A program made the position numbers and the translations under genes. The notes under the pieces are model-generated. The model had not been told where the DNA came from and made no database searches. It saw only the letters and a program-made list of their open reading frames with translations. From Endothia cerciana (Eukaryota > Ascomycota > Sordariomycetes > Diaporthales > Cryphonectriaceae), in assembly GCA_026119935.1 (NCBI GenBank), contig JALRMH010000046.1:186001-250000 (forward strand): DNA of 64,000 nt, written 5' to 3'. Positions 45,701-57,758 of this stretch are shown here, one piece after another. Each line of letters starts with the position of its first letter. The first letter of the stretch is position 1.

Positions 45701-47666
45701 CTCCTCGACATGACATCCTTCGTGGAGCTCCAGAACGAGGGGCAACTGCAAGGAGACTCGGGTAGCGAGCTGCGAGCCACACCATTTAACCTTTACTTAT
45801 TCTCACGGAAGTCTGCATCAGGTCCGGTTGCCACAGAAGCGAGCGCAATGCAGCCAGGCAGACTCGATACAGGCCGGAGCACAGCAGCCGGAGCAGAAAG
45901 TCGCTGTGGGAGGGCGTCCGTCTCTTTCCAGGCGTGCCCAGGGTTGGCATTGGTCAATGGGAATGCTTCCAGTCCCTGATGGCGCGCAACCCAATTTCTG
46001 CGGCTGCCGTTCCGCGACTTCCGACAGCTCGTCCTGATCGTCCTGATCGTCCTCGCATGATGCAAGAAAAGGAGGCACCGGGAGTTTGTTGTTGAAGCCC
46101 AATGGCAGGAACGCTGACAGGACAACCTGCTGCGGGATGGCCTGCTCTCGACGAACGCCCTGCTATAGTACTATGGGATGATCCTCGGGCGCCGGACTGG
46201 ACTGGGGACTATGCCTCGAACTAAGTCCCCCCGGTATGGGTAATTGAGATCGTTGTCGTCGACTGGGCAGATGCTCGTTGGCTTCGGCGCATGAATGCAA
46301 GGGATGGGTGTGCGGTCTGGCGGCCTGCCTGACTACTGCCGACCAAGAAGATTGGCGGTGTTCTGCTGACGTGCATGGATTCCCTAGCGACGACCAGTTT
46401 TCTCTCTCTGATGAGAAGCATACTACGGTAGTCTCCTGCGGACTATTTTCGGCAACCGGTCCAAGTGCTTGCAGACCTCACACGAGCTCCCCAGTCAGTC
46501 TGGGGACGACGTCGTGAGGGCAAATCTGGATGCAAGCTGCGCCTGCGTCTCCAGTTGATCTCGAGATCTGATACGCTTTTCACCGCCTTGGGTCTTGAAC
46601 AATCGAGACAGCCCCCCGGACAACTCAACAAAGAGGCCAGTCGCCGCGGCCAGAAACGCTGCGACTCCACAAATGCACTCCTGAATGCGACCTCGAGTTT
46701 GTTGTATGTGCAGACGAATACATATGTGGCCGAAGTTGACGCCGCTTACCTAGAAATGATATATGACAAACCTTGCACTCTGCCGAGAAGGATAGAGAAA
46801 GAAGAGGTCAGCTCACGAGACCAGCAAGGCGGGTTGTCAACCGTATCGCCGATAGTAACCACTTGCTCACCCTCTCCCACCGGAACGATCTACGTCCGGC
46901 AGACTGACTCGAGACTTATCCTCACCGGGGGGTCTGCTTTCGGATTCCCACGACGTCTTCGACTCCCAATCACACTACCATAGCAAGGCTCCTGGGCTCT
47001 TCCTCGACCTCCCCCGCAGGAGACCCGGGACAACTAGCGGGCTAGGTAGGAGCTTGTCAGAATTCCAATCTTGAACGTCTAGTGTGAATCTAGATTGGTG
47101 ACTTAGATCGCTTGTCAGATCTTCCGTCACGGGTGGTCGCCCCTACACGTTGTATGTGGAGGAGGATATAGGTAAGTCCGTCTTCGGTCAGACCCGCCAC
47201 CAAGCCGGCCCCCTCTGCGGTCGATTCCACCCAAAAACCAGCCCGTCCCCAGGTTGGAATCCGAGCCGACACCCCATCTATTCCCACCCTCCTCTACCTC
47301 ATTTTCTCTTCCAGTCTACGATCAAAGATATTCCTGCCACGTCCGACACAACGTGCCACATCAAGACAGACAGACAGAGAGAGACAGGAGAGGGAGAGGG
47401 ATAATAATCCGGCTATTGGCCTAGTCACAGTCACCTTGTCACCCACCACCACCTTCGTCCCGGACACTGCTTGACTGCCGCGTGCGACTTACACCGTCTG
47501 AGAGGTTAGACCTGGATTGGGACCCCCCACTGCCCACGTCCAACTATCTCTCTCCTCCCACGCCTCCTTGCCCCTTTCGAACCGCGACATCACGCCTCAT
47601 CCCTTCTCACCACTTCTCACCTACCGCTGGGACGTCCCGATCGGGAAGGATTCCAAGCGCACAAAC
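42759..47666. other. 4.9-kb spacer between tandem plus-strand genes
   Basis: No coding frame is supported. It contains G or C tracts (about 43671-43679, 44829-44841, 44982-44990), a dense cluster of CATAC/TACTATG/GTATG words at 44541-44584 and CTATAGTACTATGGG at 46163-46177. The last ~380 bases are pyrimidine-rich with short GACA and GA repeats, fitting the FYVE gene's promoter and leader. Confidence 0.6.
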
Positions 47667-48905
47667 ATGGCAATGGCGGATCTGGTCATGCCCAGGCTAC
47701 CAGACCAGCAGCCGTCCTGGTTCCATCACCCGCATCAGCACCAACCCAGAACCGGCCACCAGAGGTCCTTCTCCTATCACATGCCACAACAATTACAGCA
47801 GCAGCAGCAGCCACAGATACCTCAACCGCAGCGACAGTCGCCGCCCTTTAATAGCAATTCCTCCGACATCTCTCCCCTGAGCACATCCGGGAGCAATACA
47901 TCCCCCGTCTCACCAAAGAACTACCATGGCCGCCAGGTCCGGCCGCTCTACGTGCCCGCCGTACTGCGACCGAACGAGTACCCGTCGAGCGCACATCCGG
48001 CAAAGACCTCGCCGGGTTTCGACGAGCCCGATGACGACGACCGGGTCGTGCGCTCCAGCGGCAGCTTCACCAGCCTCTCAGGGATCCTGAGCCTCAGCAG
48101 GCTGTCGAGGAGGGATAGCGCCAAGGTTGTGGACTGGGACTGGGATCTGTCAAATTACCCAAAAGTCAACGGGCAGCCCACGCGGCGACACTGGAAGGTA
48201 CGTGCAGCAGCGATGCGATGCTTTGCGATGCTTTGCGATGCTTTGCGATGCTTTGCGATGCTTTGCGACACAGGTGGCGCACACGAGCACAAACACAAAC
48301 GCGGCCGCGACAAAAAAAAAGGGGGGGATACCGGACCCGATATGGCACAACAATGTCTCAGTCCCCGAAATGGCGTGACCTTGCAATTAAAAATAAAATA
48401 AAAAAACCACCTTGATCCCTCGCCTATGGCTTCCCCGAAGAACAAAGAGATAAACCCCAAAGGCTAACAATTACGCTCTCTCTCCCCCCAGGCCGACCAG
48501 GAATGCGAAGTCTGCGACGACCCGACCTGCAAGAAATACTTCAACTACTTCGTGCGACGGCACCACTGCCGGCGGTGCGGCAACATCTTCTGCGACGTGC
48601 ACTCGAGCCGGGAGGTGCCCCTCGACGAGAGCGCCAACTACAACCCGCGCGGCCACCTGAGCCGCTGCTGCGAGCACTGCTACGGCGACTTCAAGGTCTG
48701 GCGCAGCCGGAACAGCAGCCAGGCGTCGAGCCTCAGCGCCAGCGGCCGGACACCGCAGCAGCAGCCGCACGGGGGGAGCAAGACCGTGCCGGCGAGCCCC
48801 ATCGCCGCAAGCCCCATCTCGGGGGCGAGTCCGACCACGCCGGGCAAGAGCCAGCCCGAGGTGGCGCTGAGCGTGCCGAGTGATTGGAACTGGAGCACTT
48901 TCTAG
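47667..48905 (+). CDS. FYVE zinc-finger protein
   Basis: Exons 47667-48197 and 48492-48905 give 314 residues. The ATG at 47667 (MAMADLVMPRLPDQQPSW) is chosen over 50 codons of open but proline/leucine-rich frame upstream that lacks a supported start. The N-terminal 160 residues are disordered, His/Gln/Pro-rich. The FYVE finger spans ~175-240: WxxD as WKAD across the splice junction, CEVC, RRHHCRRCG and a final CCEHC. Family role: binds phosphatidylinositol 3-phosphate on endosomes or vacuoles. The sixth zinc ligand position reads His (FCDVHS) where the canonical finger has Cys. The C-terminal tail is Ser/Gln/Pro-rich and ends DWNWSTF. The intron of 294 nt (GTACGT donor, CCCCCAG acceptor) is the longest in the window and carries a decamer array. 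Confidence 0.88.
48217..48266. repeat. five-copy GATGCTTTGC decamer array in intron
   Basis: Five exact tandem 10-nt units lie inside the FYVE gene intron, starting 20 bp after the splice donor. Confidence 0.95.
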
Positions 48906-50638
48906 GTGTGCCATTGCTCAACCTACCTCGCGGCAACGTCCCACCGCTCAACTACCTACCCGACTATGACATCTGAAACTCATTATGCTGCCAAGCCCGA
49001 GCGGCAGGAGCTGTGACGATCACCACCACAACATTGCCAGTATACGATACATACGCGGAGGCCCAACAATAGACAAGACCGGCTCAAGACAGCCTGCAAC
49101 CGGGGATAGACTCGGCGTCTGACGTCCATAAGGAGAGAGCAGGCATACTGTCCTAACTGCCACACCACCCTGACGACATCCTCCTCACGTCTTACAAGTC
49201 CGACCGGACTCGGATGACGACGCCCCCCTTGCACCAACCTCGTAGCTGCTTGCAAAGACCAGTTTCTGTTTTTTCCACTCTCAGTACGGCAAGACGATTC
49301 TCGGCCTACTTTCGCATTTTAGGTGTTCTAACTTTATGAGCCTTTTTTTCTTGGTTTTTTTTGTTTTGTTTTTTTGTTTTGTTCTTCTCGATTTCCAGCG
49401 CCGGTGTTCAGGTCTCAATTTTTGCCAAGACGAGGAGGAACAGAGAGACGGACAAGTCGGGTTGAATGAGACTGTTCCGGGCCCGGCCCCCCTTTAAGAT
49501 ACCAGGAGGAGGAAGAACTGGGCTGGCCGCTTTTTCGCATCGGGTACAGGAAACCCCCCAGGGGAGGGGGGGGGCGTTTTTGATACGTGAGAGACCTTTT
49601 TATGCTTTCCCTAATATGTGACGATAAATGTCTCCCACCCAAGTCAAGGAAGGGCGCTGCTGTCTTGTGGTCGCAGTCTAGACGAGACGGAATCGGTAGA
49701 TTGGAACTGAAACGAGATTCGGGCAGCTTCATCGCTTCTTTTTGCTTTTTTTTTCGTGACAAGTGGGACTGTTTATCCCCTCATCTCATCTAGCATGTGA
49801 GTATCCCTCCCTGATCCTCACGTAATAATGCCAGGTGTCACCCGCCCCATTGGGAAAGTGAGGAGGACGAGAAGGGACACCGGGATGCCCTAGGGAATGC
49901 CCGGAGGAGAGGCGCGACACACAGGGAAACCATCAGAAAGAGGTGCCACTTCCCAAGGGTCCTCCTTAGTCCTCACCCAGCGCAGTTCGGATACTTCAGT
50001 AGAGGCACAAGCAATTCACACCCGCGGTCACATCCGGGAAGGGGGCCGAGGACGCAGCCGGATGGAGGGAAAATGTGGATTAGTATTCTCCATAACCGTG
50101 ACCCGTTTCGTAGTCGAGTCAGCCGCCAGCCCGTCCTGCTCGTGGGCACATACATACTCTATACACAGGGTAAGGAGCCGTACTAGGCACGGGCCATCCG
50201 AGTTCTTCTTCTCCACTCCTGGACAACACATATAAGGTCTATGCTGCTGATTGCCAACTCGCACAAGGAATGCCACCCCGTTTCTCCCAGGTCTTATCGG
50301 TATCATCCTGGGAATATGCTATGCATGCAAAACAAACAGGCTTCGCTGGCTCTTCTCTCGCATGCCAGCGGGGTTGATCCCCCATCGCGCCGTCATCCCT
50401 TGCCGCTCTTTTGTTCAGTCCCGGTTTCCGCATGAGCTCGTTGGACGGTAAGCTTTGAGCCTCTGCCCGTATAGGACGGCTGATCATGGTGCTGTCGGCT
50501 GCTGCTACCCTTGGCAGTACCTCCGGCAGAAGCTATTCTTCCGATCGCCGCACTGTTCTTCCCAACCAGTCTCCAGCCTGCAGTCACCCCGACCGAGCAT
50601 CTGGTGGTTTGTGGCCCTATTGATATCCGCGACCGGTT
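48906..50638. other. convergent 1.7-kb spacer
   Basis: This holds the 3' UTRs of the FYVE and elongase genes. A T-rich stretch at about 49340-49385 lies ~450 bp past the FYVE stop. No gene is seen. Confidence 0.6.
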
Positions 50639-52264
50639 TCAAGCATGCCGCGACCGCCTGGCAGAGCCGTTCACGGCTCTGCCGTCAGCAGCGCCGTTCA
50701 CGCGGTCGCCCTCGGGAGTTCCATAAACCTCGGCCTCGAGTCCCCTCGCGGCATCCCATCCGGCCTTCTCCGCGACAGCAACCTGACTCTCGCGGCGGTT
50801 CCTGTCCTTGCGGGCCGACTCGGCGCCTGATCGGCGCAGGTAGCTCGTGATGAAGAACTTGACAAACAGATAGGTCAGGGGGGCAAGGTACAGGACGTTC
50901 AGCCATATGGCGAAGGTCTGGCCCGAAGTGACGATGCAGGGCACGACCTGGTGAACGGTAACAGTCTCCTCGACGGTGGTGACCTGGGGTCCCGCGTTAG
51001 CCTCTCCTGTTGCGGCCTCGTCGGTGACGACGCTGGTGGTGGCGGCATTAGTCACCTTAGACGCAACCCCGAGAACGAGCTGCTTCAGGCTGTCGAGCAA
51101 CGCCGGGCCGGAAGCGGAAGCGGTGGCCTCGGAGGTTGGGGTTGCGGCCGCAGCCGAAGCCGAAGCCGTGGCAGTCTTGACGACGGTGGTCGCAACGGGC
51201 ACGGTGTAGCTGATGAAGGAGTGGATCATGGCGTAGGAGGCGCCGACCAGGAATTGGGTGATTTGCAGGGTCGTCAGGGTACGCTTGACGACCACAGGCA
51301 CCCGGATGGAGAATACGCTCAGCGTGTAGTAAGTGTACTGCATCACGTGTCAGCACTCATGTGAGCCTTGCAAGATGCCCTGACCAAGCGGTCTTCCCAG
51401 ACGTGGTGAGCCTGAACGCTGATACATGCCGTCGCATGCAAAGGATGGAGGGAGAGGTGGGGGGGGGGGGGGGGAAGACCGCCGCAGGCTCGCACTCACC
51501 ATCATGGCATGGATGCCAGAGTTGACAAACACAAACATCCAGATAGGTGGAGACATGTAGCGCATACCGGCCCACATGCACATCATGGCGCCGGCGTGGT
51601 GGTAGGTCTGGAGCGTGGAGCTCAGCTTGCCCTTGGCCAGGATGATGAAGGTGTCGAGGACCTCGTAGAACTTGCTGAGGTAGAAGATCCAGCCGTAGAA
51701 GGCCAGGCCCTCGTTCCAGATGCGACCAGTGTCCGTCCGGCTGGGGGTTCCACCACCCGCCAGGGCGACGCCGTCCGAGTACGATGTCCATCGGCCGTCC
51801 TGCTGGCTGTAGTAGACCGCATTGCCGAGGCCCCCGGGACCATGAAGCCTAGTCATGCTGTCCACGAAGCCATTGACGCCCTGCGGCGACGTTGGGCTGA
51901 CCACACTACGGTACATGACGCCCACCATGCCGTAGAAGGTCCAGGCGGAGTAGACGGCCAGGAAGACATTGTGAGCGGCGACAGAGGCGTGGAACAGGCG
52001 GGTCTTGCTGATGGCCCATGGCTTCCGGCCATTTGAGATGTTGTATCTGTTCAGGAGCTTTGCGGTGACGGCATAGAGGGCCGCGATGGTTATCGGCACC
52101 TTTGGGTCGAGGGCGGCCTTGTAGATGTGGTCTGATATCAGGACTGGGGGGGCCGAAGGAATAGAACCCGGCAGGGGCGGCGGCAGGAATTGCGGCTCGC
52201 TGCTCGGGCCGGTGAAGAGGGCCCAATCAGGAGCGGTGACATACATGTGTGGCGGCCCGTCCAT
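50639..52264 (-). CDS. ELO-family very-long-chain fatty acid elongase
   Basis: Exons 52264-51500 and 51337-50639 give 487 residues; the intron 51338-51499 has donor GTGAGT, a GCTGAC branch point and acceptor TGCAG, and contains a 16-nt G tract. The ATG at 52264 (MDGPPHMYV) is used because the 42 upstream open codons have no ATG. ELO hallmarks: KFYEVLDTFII, the catalytic His box LQTYHHAG (H222, H223), and HAMMYTYY, the last rebuilt exactly at the splice junction. Several hydrophobic segments give a multi-pass ER protein. Family role: condensing 3-ketoacyl-CoA synthase of the fatty-acid elongation cycle. Unusual features are a ~45-residue Gly/Ser/Thr-rich insertion before the KFYEVLDT segment and a ~75-residue Ala/Thr/Val-rich insertion after HAMMYTYY. 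The basic C-terminal tail (RRSGAESARKDRNRRE) could serve ER retention. It diverges from the fatty-alcohol oxidase gene. Confidence 0.9.
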
Positions 52265-55145
52265 GATGACGACTTGCGCTGCGGCGGGTTGAGGTTTGTT
52301 CTGCGACGAGGGGATCCAGGGTTTGCTGTCTAGAGAAGAGGAGGAGGAGTGCGGCCTAGCCTGGAGGATGATGGATAGATCTACCGTCAACAGGGTCGGT
52401 CAGGCTGGAAACAAGGTCGTTTTTCGCTTGTTAAGGCGGCCGAGGAGTTTTTGTGGGATTTTTTGTTGCCGTGACGCAACTGGACACTTGCTGCTTCCCA
52501 ACAATTTTTCTTTTGGCCAGCTTGGGGCGTTTTCCCGCGACAAGGACAGGCACACGTCCGAGCCTCGGCTCCTTGGCCCGTGGGCGAATTATCGTACATA
52601 GTACAAGTATGGGGAAGCAGAAGCGTGAGTCGAATGCGGGCAGGGCTCCAGACCCAGCTTCCAGAGGCCTGCGGTGGATACTCGATAAACAGCTCGTGGC
52701 ACTGCCGGCAGGGTCGGTGCCGTCTGCCCGTGGGATAGCGTTGAGGTTGTGCAGATGCTGTACTATGTGGCTCCCTGAACAGGGTTTTACTGTGTAGTCG
52801 TGCCCGTGTAAGTCCTGCGGGACCCGGCTCGGCGAGAGGATCTATGTGCGCAACGAAGCCCCCAGTATCCACGCCTCGATGTTTTAATGATGGGAGGGGA
52901 CAGGTCAGGGAACCGGATGGAACGCTCAGGGTCCCAGCCCGCCGGGCCTGCTTGATGGTCAAACCAAGCCGGTGGTGGTTCAGGCAAGCAAGGGCCAGCC
53001 TAGCAGTTGGTGACACCGACGAGGAGGCAGATCTGACAAGAGAAGGCCCCGGCCAGATGACCAACGTCGGCTGGTGCGGCACAGAGCAGACACCGCGCCA
53101 GAAGAGTCGCCACTGCGAATACTACGCACGGCTGCATCAAGGCCGAGGCCGCGCGCGATGGGGGGAAGCCGCGGGGGGAGGAGGGGGGGATAGATGAGAC
53201 GAGAACTGACCTCTAGGAGGAGGTGAGGAGCCAAGGGAAAAGGAACTCGAGGCGTGAAAGGCACATTTTGAATGCGGACAAGACAGGCCGATCCAACCTA
53301 GGAGGGGGGGGGGGGTCACTGGTGTCCTGTCTACCCTGCCTCGCGTCCTCAACATCCGGAACCCCGGGGACACGGAAACCGCGACGGCGCGCACCGGGAA
53401 GAACAGACCTACTTGGCTTGGGTGTTTGTGTGTGCTGTGACAGGATCCTCCGTACCGTGGCACATCTGACGTCGTAACCAGGCGGGCATGTTCCTAGAGA
53501 GACATCACGTCGTCCAGGCTGTCGGTTGTCCCTACCACACAGAGAGCGGGGTGCACTCTTCTTTTTTAAAGACCCACTGTGGTATCAGACGGCCTCTTAT
53601 GCTACGGCACAGCGACCAGCGCGATGAACTATCATGCGACGTTGCCCATACCTTGCTGGATTGTCCAACAACGCCAGAGCGGTCGACCGAGTCTCGTGAT
53701 CCGCTCAGTACCGGTACCTTCAACACTGGCCGGCCCCGGGGGAAAGGTACGGGCCCGTGCAGTGTCCATCTCGCGATGATGTCGCGAGTTGCAGCGAGCT
53801 ACGATGACCGAAGATTTTGTTGGGTAGGGTTGCGCCACCAATCACAGGTCATTGCTTGTTCAAGATGAGCACCGGCCCTCCGCGGGTTGCGGCGAACGGC
53901 GCTGCAGACGAACCTCTGGGGGACATGTCTCAGAGGACGGGGGGGGGGGGGGAAGATCTGGAACTGTGATCCTCGAAGGGTCATGACCATTGCACTGCTT
54001 ACCGTAAGGATGAACGTGCTGTGTAGTAGCTGAGGGCCCGTCCAGGAGAGCAAGTATTACCGTATGTAGGACCGTTCTGGGTGGACGCCCAGATCACAGC
54101 ATGCGTGTGCCTAGGGTAACACTTTCGACGAGACTCGACTAGATAGGCATGTGTTCAGGTTTCGAAATTGTCTGCTTCTCATCCTTTCTGATCTTCGTCC
54201 CCAACAAAAAAACAAAAAAAAAAAAAAAAAGAAGAGGGAAGAAGGAAAAAAGGTCTAGTCGACATCTAGGCTCTTCTGCCAAGCATTTGGCCTCCCTCCC
54301 CAGCCTGCAGGCGCCTCTGCTTCGCCTTGCTTGTGATCCGGCGAGGATGGTGGATTCCCGTCCCTGTCAATGCAAGATCTTGGCAGGCCTAGATCACTTA
54401 GACCCTGAAGAGCCTCATCCTACGTGTTAACGCCGCGTTGCGTACCGGCGACGGCCAGGATCTTGACTCATGGCAAGCTCCGAGGGACGTTCTCCAGCAG
54501 CTCCTCCACATGCGCCTCTGGTCCTGTATCAGGATAACTGTCCACTCCCTCGCTCCCATCGGTGGAAGGCTAGTGGCGATCCTCGCCGTGCAGTCCACCT
54601 ACTATGTACGGACGTACAGGGGCTTCTCCAGACTATTGGTCTCTGCAGCCGCTCTTCGCTAGGGCCGCTCATGGTACTTCCCTTTAGGCTCAATTCCTCT
54701 CAGAGGGTTTTCAATCTAGGAATCTAGCGCTACAGATAACGGGTGACGGATCTAGAAACACTGCTGCTGCTCCTGCTCACCGTTGGCAGCCATAGCCAGG
54801 CCTTGGAAGGCCTCGCTGGGCCCGTACATCCAGGTCGTGATGGATCTGGTCCAGCCAGGTGGAGCCCAAAACAAATGCAGGTGGGCCAATCAAGCCCATA
54901 CTTGACAGCGCCTGTGCAACACCAATAAGTATCGAGTGATGGCAGCGTGGCTTGGGGCGTTCGCTTGTTTCGAGAGCTGAGCATCCAACCCATGTGCCTC
55001 GTCGATCCTGACCTGATGTCATGAGCCGGGTGTGCTCCTGTTGAGCTGTCTTGATCCCCATGCCCATCCTTACGACGCTCCACAGCAACAAGGCCTCTCT
55101 CCTCACACCACCTGAGTGATAGAGACATAAGGGGCCAGCATCATC
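52265..55145. other. 2.9-kb divergent spacer, elongase / alcohol oxidase
   Basis: This holds the promoters of both lipid genes. It contains G tracts at about 53303-53313 and 53940-53952, an A-rich stretch near 54206-54230, and motif-like words GTACATAGTAC at 52594-52604 and CTACTATGTACG near 54599. No gene is seen. Confidence 0.6.
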
Positions 55146-57758
55146 ATGGATTTCCCGGTGGTGGCCTCGGAGCCTTGGAAGGCACCGCGGTCGCCCGAGC
55201 TACCCGGGATGCCTCCAGCTGGCTTCTGGAGCGAAGCTCAATGGGACGTTCTCTGGGCCCTGATGGACAGCATAATCCCGGCGGTCGTGGCCAAATCGTC
55301 CCTGTCGGATGGGCAGGGCCAGCTGGGCATACCTGATGCCGAGTACTCGACTGTGGTGGAGACGGCGAGGCATACAGAGCTCGAGAAGAAGGACGAGGGC
55401 TCCCTAAAGGCCTTCATGGAAGAGAGGCCGTCGACCAGCCCGGCGGTCCGAGGCACGATCATAAGGATCACCTCCCGCCTGCCTGCGAAGCAGCAGGATG
55501 CGCTTGGCAAATTCATGTCGAGCTTGTCGTACGTATCTAACCTGCCAGGGCACAATGAGATACTACTGACTCGGCTGTGTCATCATATAGCTCCAGTATC
55601 GGGGCCTTCCTCATGACGGGCTCGTGCATACCCTTCCACCAGCAGTCCGCCCATATCCGGGAGTCGATCGTCCAAGGGTGGCACAACTCCTGGCTGCCAA
55701 GCATGAGGAGGGTCTCGAGGGCTCTCGTCCGCATCGCCCAGATTGCCTGGCTGATGTCCTCGCCTGTGTTCCGACAGGTGGTCGGCTACCCTGAGGCTCC
55801 CCTCAACTGGCGGCCAGGTCCAGACTTCGACTTCAAGTTCCTACAGTTCCCGCCCCGGCCCACATCAGAACCCGGGGAGACAGGGTCTGGAAAGGCGGAC
55901 CCGCCGCCGGCCACCATCGAGATCGACGTCGTGATCGTGGGCTCAGGCTGCGGCGGCGCCGTCTGCGCCAAGGTCCTTGCCGAGGCAGGACACCGCGTGG
56001 TGGTGGTCGACAGGGGCTACTACTTCCCGCCGTCTCAACTCCCCATGCCTGGGGCCACCGCGAGCCGGTACCTTTTTGACAAGGCTGTGGTCGGCTCCGT
56101 GGACAACTCCATCGGCATCGTAGCGGGCTCAACCTGGGGCGGGGGCGGCACCATCAACTGGAGCGTGTCTTTACGGACCCAGGAGGCGGTCCGCAAGGAA
56201 TGGGCATCGGAGGGTCTAGGCTTCTTCGATGGGCCCGAGTATCAGGCCTCCATGGACCGGGTATGTGAGCGCATGGGCGTGTCAGCTGAGCCGGTCGTGC
56301 AGACCCATCGAGGGCGGGTGTTGTTGGAGGGCGCGAGGAAGCTGGGTTGGAGGGCGGATGTGTGCCCGCAGAACAGCGGTGGTAAGGAGCACAGCTGTGG
56401 CCATTGCACCATGGGGTGTGCCAGCGGTGAGAAGCAGGGCCCGGCGACGTGCTGGTTGCCCGACGCGGCGAGGGCAGGTGCCGAGTTCATGGAGGGTATT
56501 GACGTAGAGAAGGTGCTGTTTGAGGATGGTGAGGATGGGAAGAGGACGGCGATAGGCATAGTTGGGAGGTGGGTATCGAGGGATGCGAAGGGGAGTGTGA
56601 GCGGCCCGGCGGAGGAGAGGATTTCGAGGGACATCATTATCAGGGCGAAGAGGGTGATTGTTGCCTGTGGTGCATTATGGACTCCGATGGTTCTCATGAG
56701 GAGCGGCTTAAGCGTGAGCCTCTCAGACCCAGTGAGCATCGACCATGGACGTCTCCGGGCTGACCCCTCCCAGAATCCTCACATTGGACGGAATCTACGG
56801 CTTCATCCATGCTACACAGCAGGTGGCTTTTTCACGGAAGACACCAAGCCGTGGGAAGGTATGTGATCCCTCGGACTCTTGGAAGCTCTATCCCACCAGA
56901 TCGCTGATCATCATCTAGGCGCCATCATCACGAGCTACTGCTCCGAGTTCGACAATCTAGATGGACATGGCCACGGCGTCAAGCTGGAGACCACCAATAT
57001 GACAGTAGGCACCGAATTAAACAAACCTCCCCCCCCCCCCCACCCGCCCCCTCTTAAAAAATGGCTCCGGTTAACCTCCCGTGCAGCCCTACACGTGCCT
57101 GTCCTCCTTGCCCTTCCGTAGAGGCCTGAACTTGAAGCTCAACGCCCTACGGTACCGCCACTTCGACGCATTCATCTCTGTCACCCGCGACCGAGACTCC
57201 GGCCGCGTCTATGCCGATCCGGTCTCCGGCAGCCTCCAGATAGTGTACACCCCGTCCGAGTTCGACCGCGCGCACGCGCTCGAGGGCGTCTTGGCCCTCT
57301 GCAGGATCATGCACGTCATGGGCGCCAGGGAGATTGAGCCGTTCATCAGTGGCGCCGAGGCGTTCGTGCGTGACGGCGCTCAGCTCCGGCACGCAGGGTC
57401 TGAGGGCCCGGAGCCGGACGGGAAGGCTGGAGGTGCTGAACGGCATGGGATCGAGGACCCGGCGTTCACAGCCTGGCTCGACCAGGTGAGACGGCTTGGG
57501 TCTGTACGAGGCAGCGCGGCGTGCGCGTCTGCGCACCAGATGGGCTCGTGTAGAATGAGTGCTACGGAGGATGGTGGAGCGGTAAATCAGCACGGGAAAG
57601 TATGGGGGACCGAGGGCCTGTATGTCGCGGACTCGAGTGTTTTTCCCTCTGCCAGCGGTGTCAATCCTATGGTGACCGTAATGGCCCTAGCGGATTGGAT
57701 TGCTAGGGCCGTGGACAGGGACCTGAGCGGCAGAAAGGAGGGAGAAGGCATGTCGTAG
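55146..57758 (+). CDS. long-chain fatty alcohol oxidase (GMC oxidoreductase)
   Basis: The model has five exons: 55146-55528, 55591-56713, 56774-56858, 56919-57004 and 57087-57758, giving 782 residues, the usual length for the family. All phases agree; introns are 60-82 nt. The N-terminal ~200 residues form the fungal/plant FAO-specific region. The FAD-binding GxGxxG (IVGSGCGGA) is at ~243-251, SWGGGGTINWS-like flavin-contact residues follow (STWGGGGTINWS), then a Cys-rich CGHCTMGC loop, NPHIGRNLRLHP and HQMGSCRM (~709), with the GMC C-terminal SGVNPMVTVMALADWIA. Family role: oxidises long-chain fatty alcohols to aldehydes with O2, giving H2O2, usually on ER or peroxisomal membranes in omega-oxidation and alkane use. 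Intron 2 (56714-56773) is 60 nt, in frame and free of stops. Confidence 0.92.

Noticed and set aside
48217..48266. Decamer array considered as CRISPR-like repeat
   Set aside because: Units are directly tandem without spacers and sit in a eukaryotic intron.
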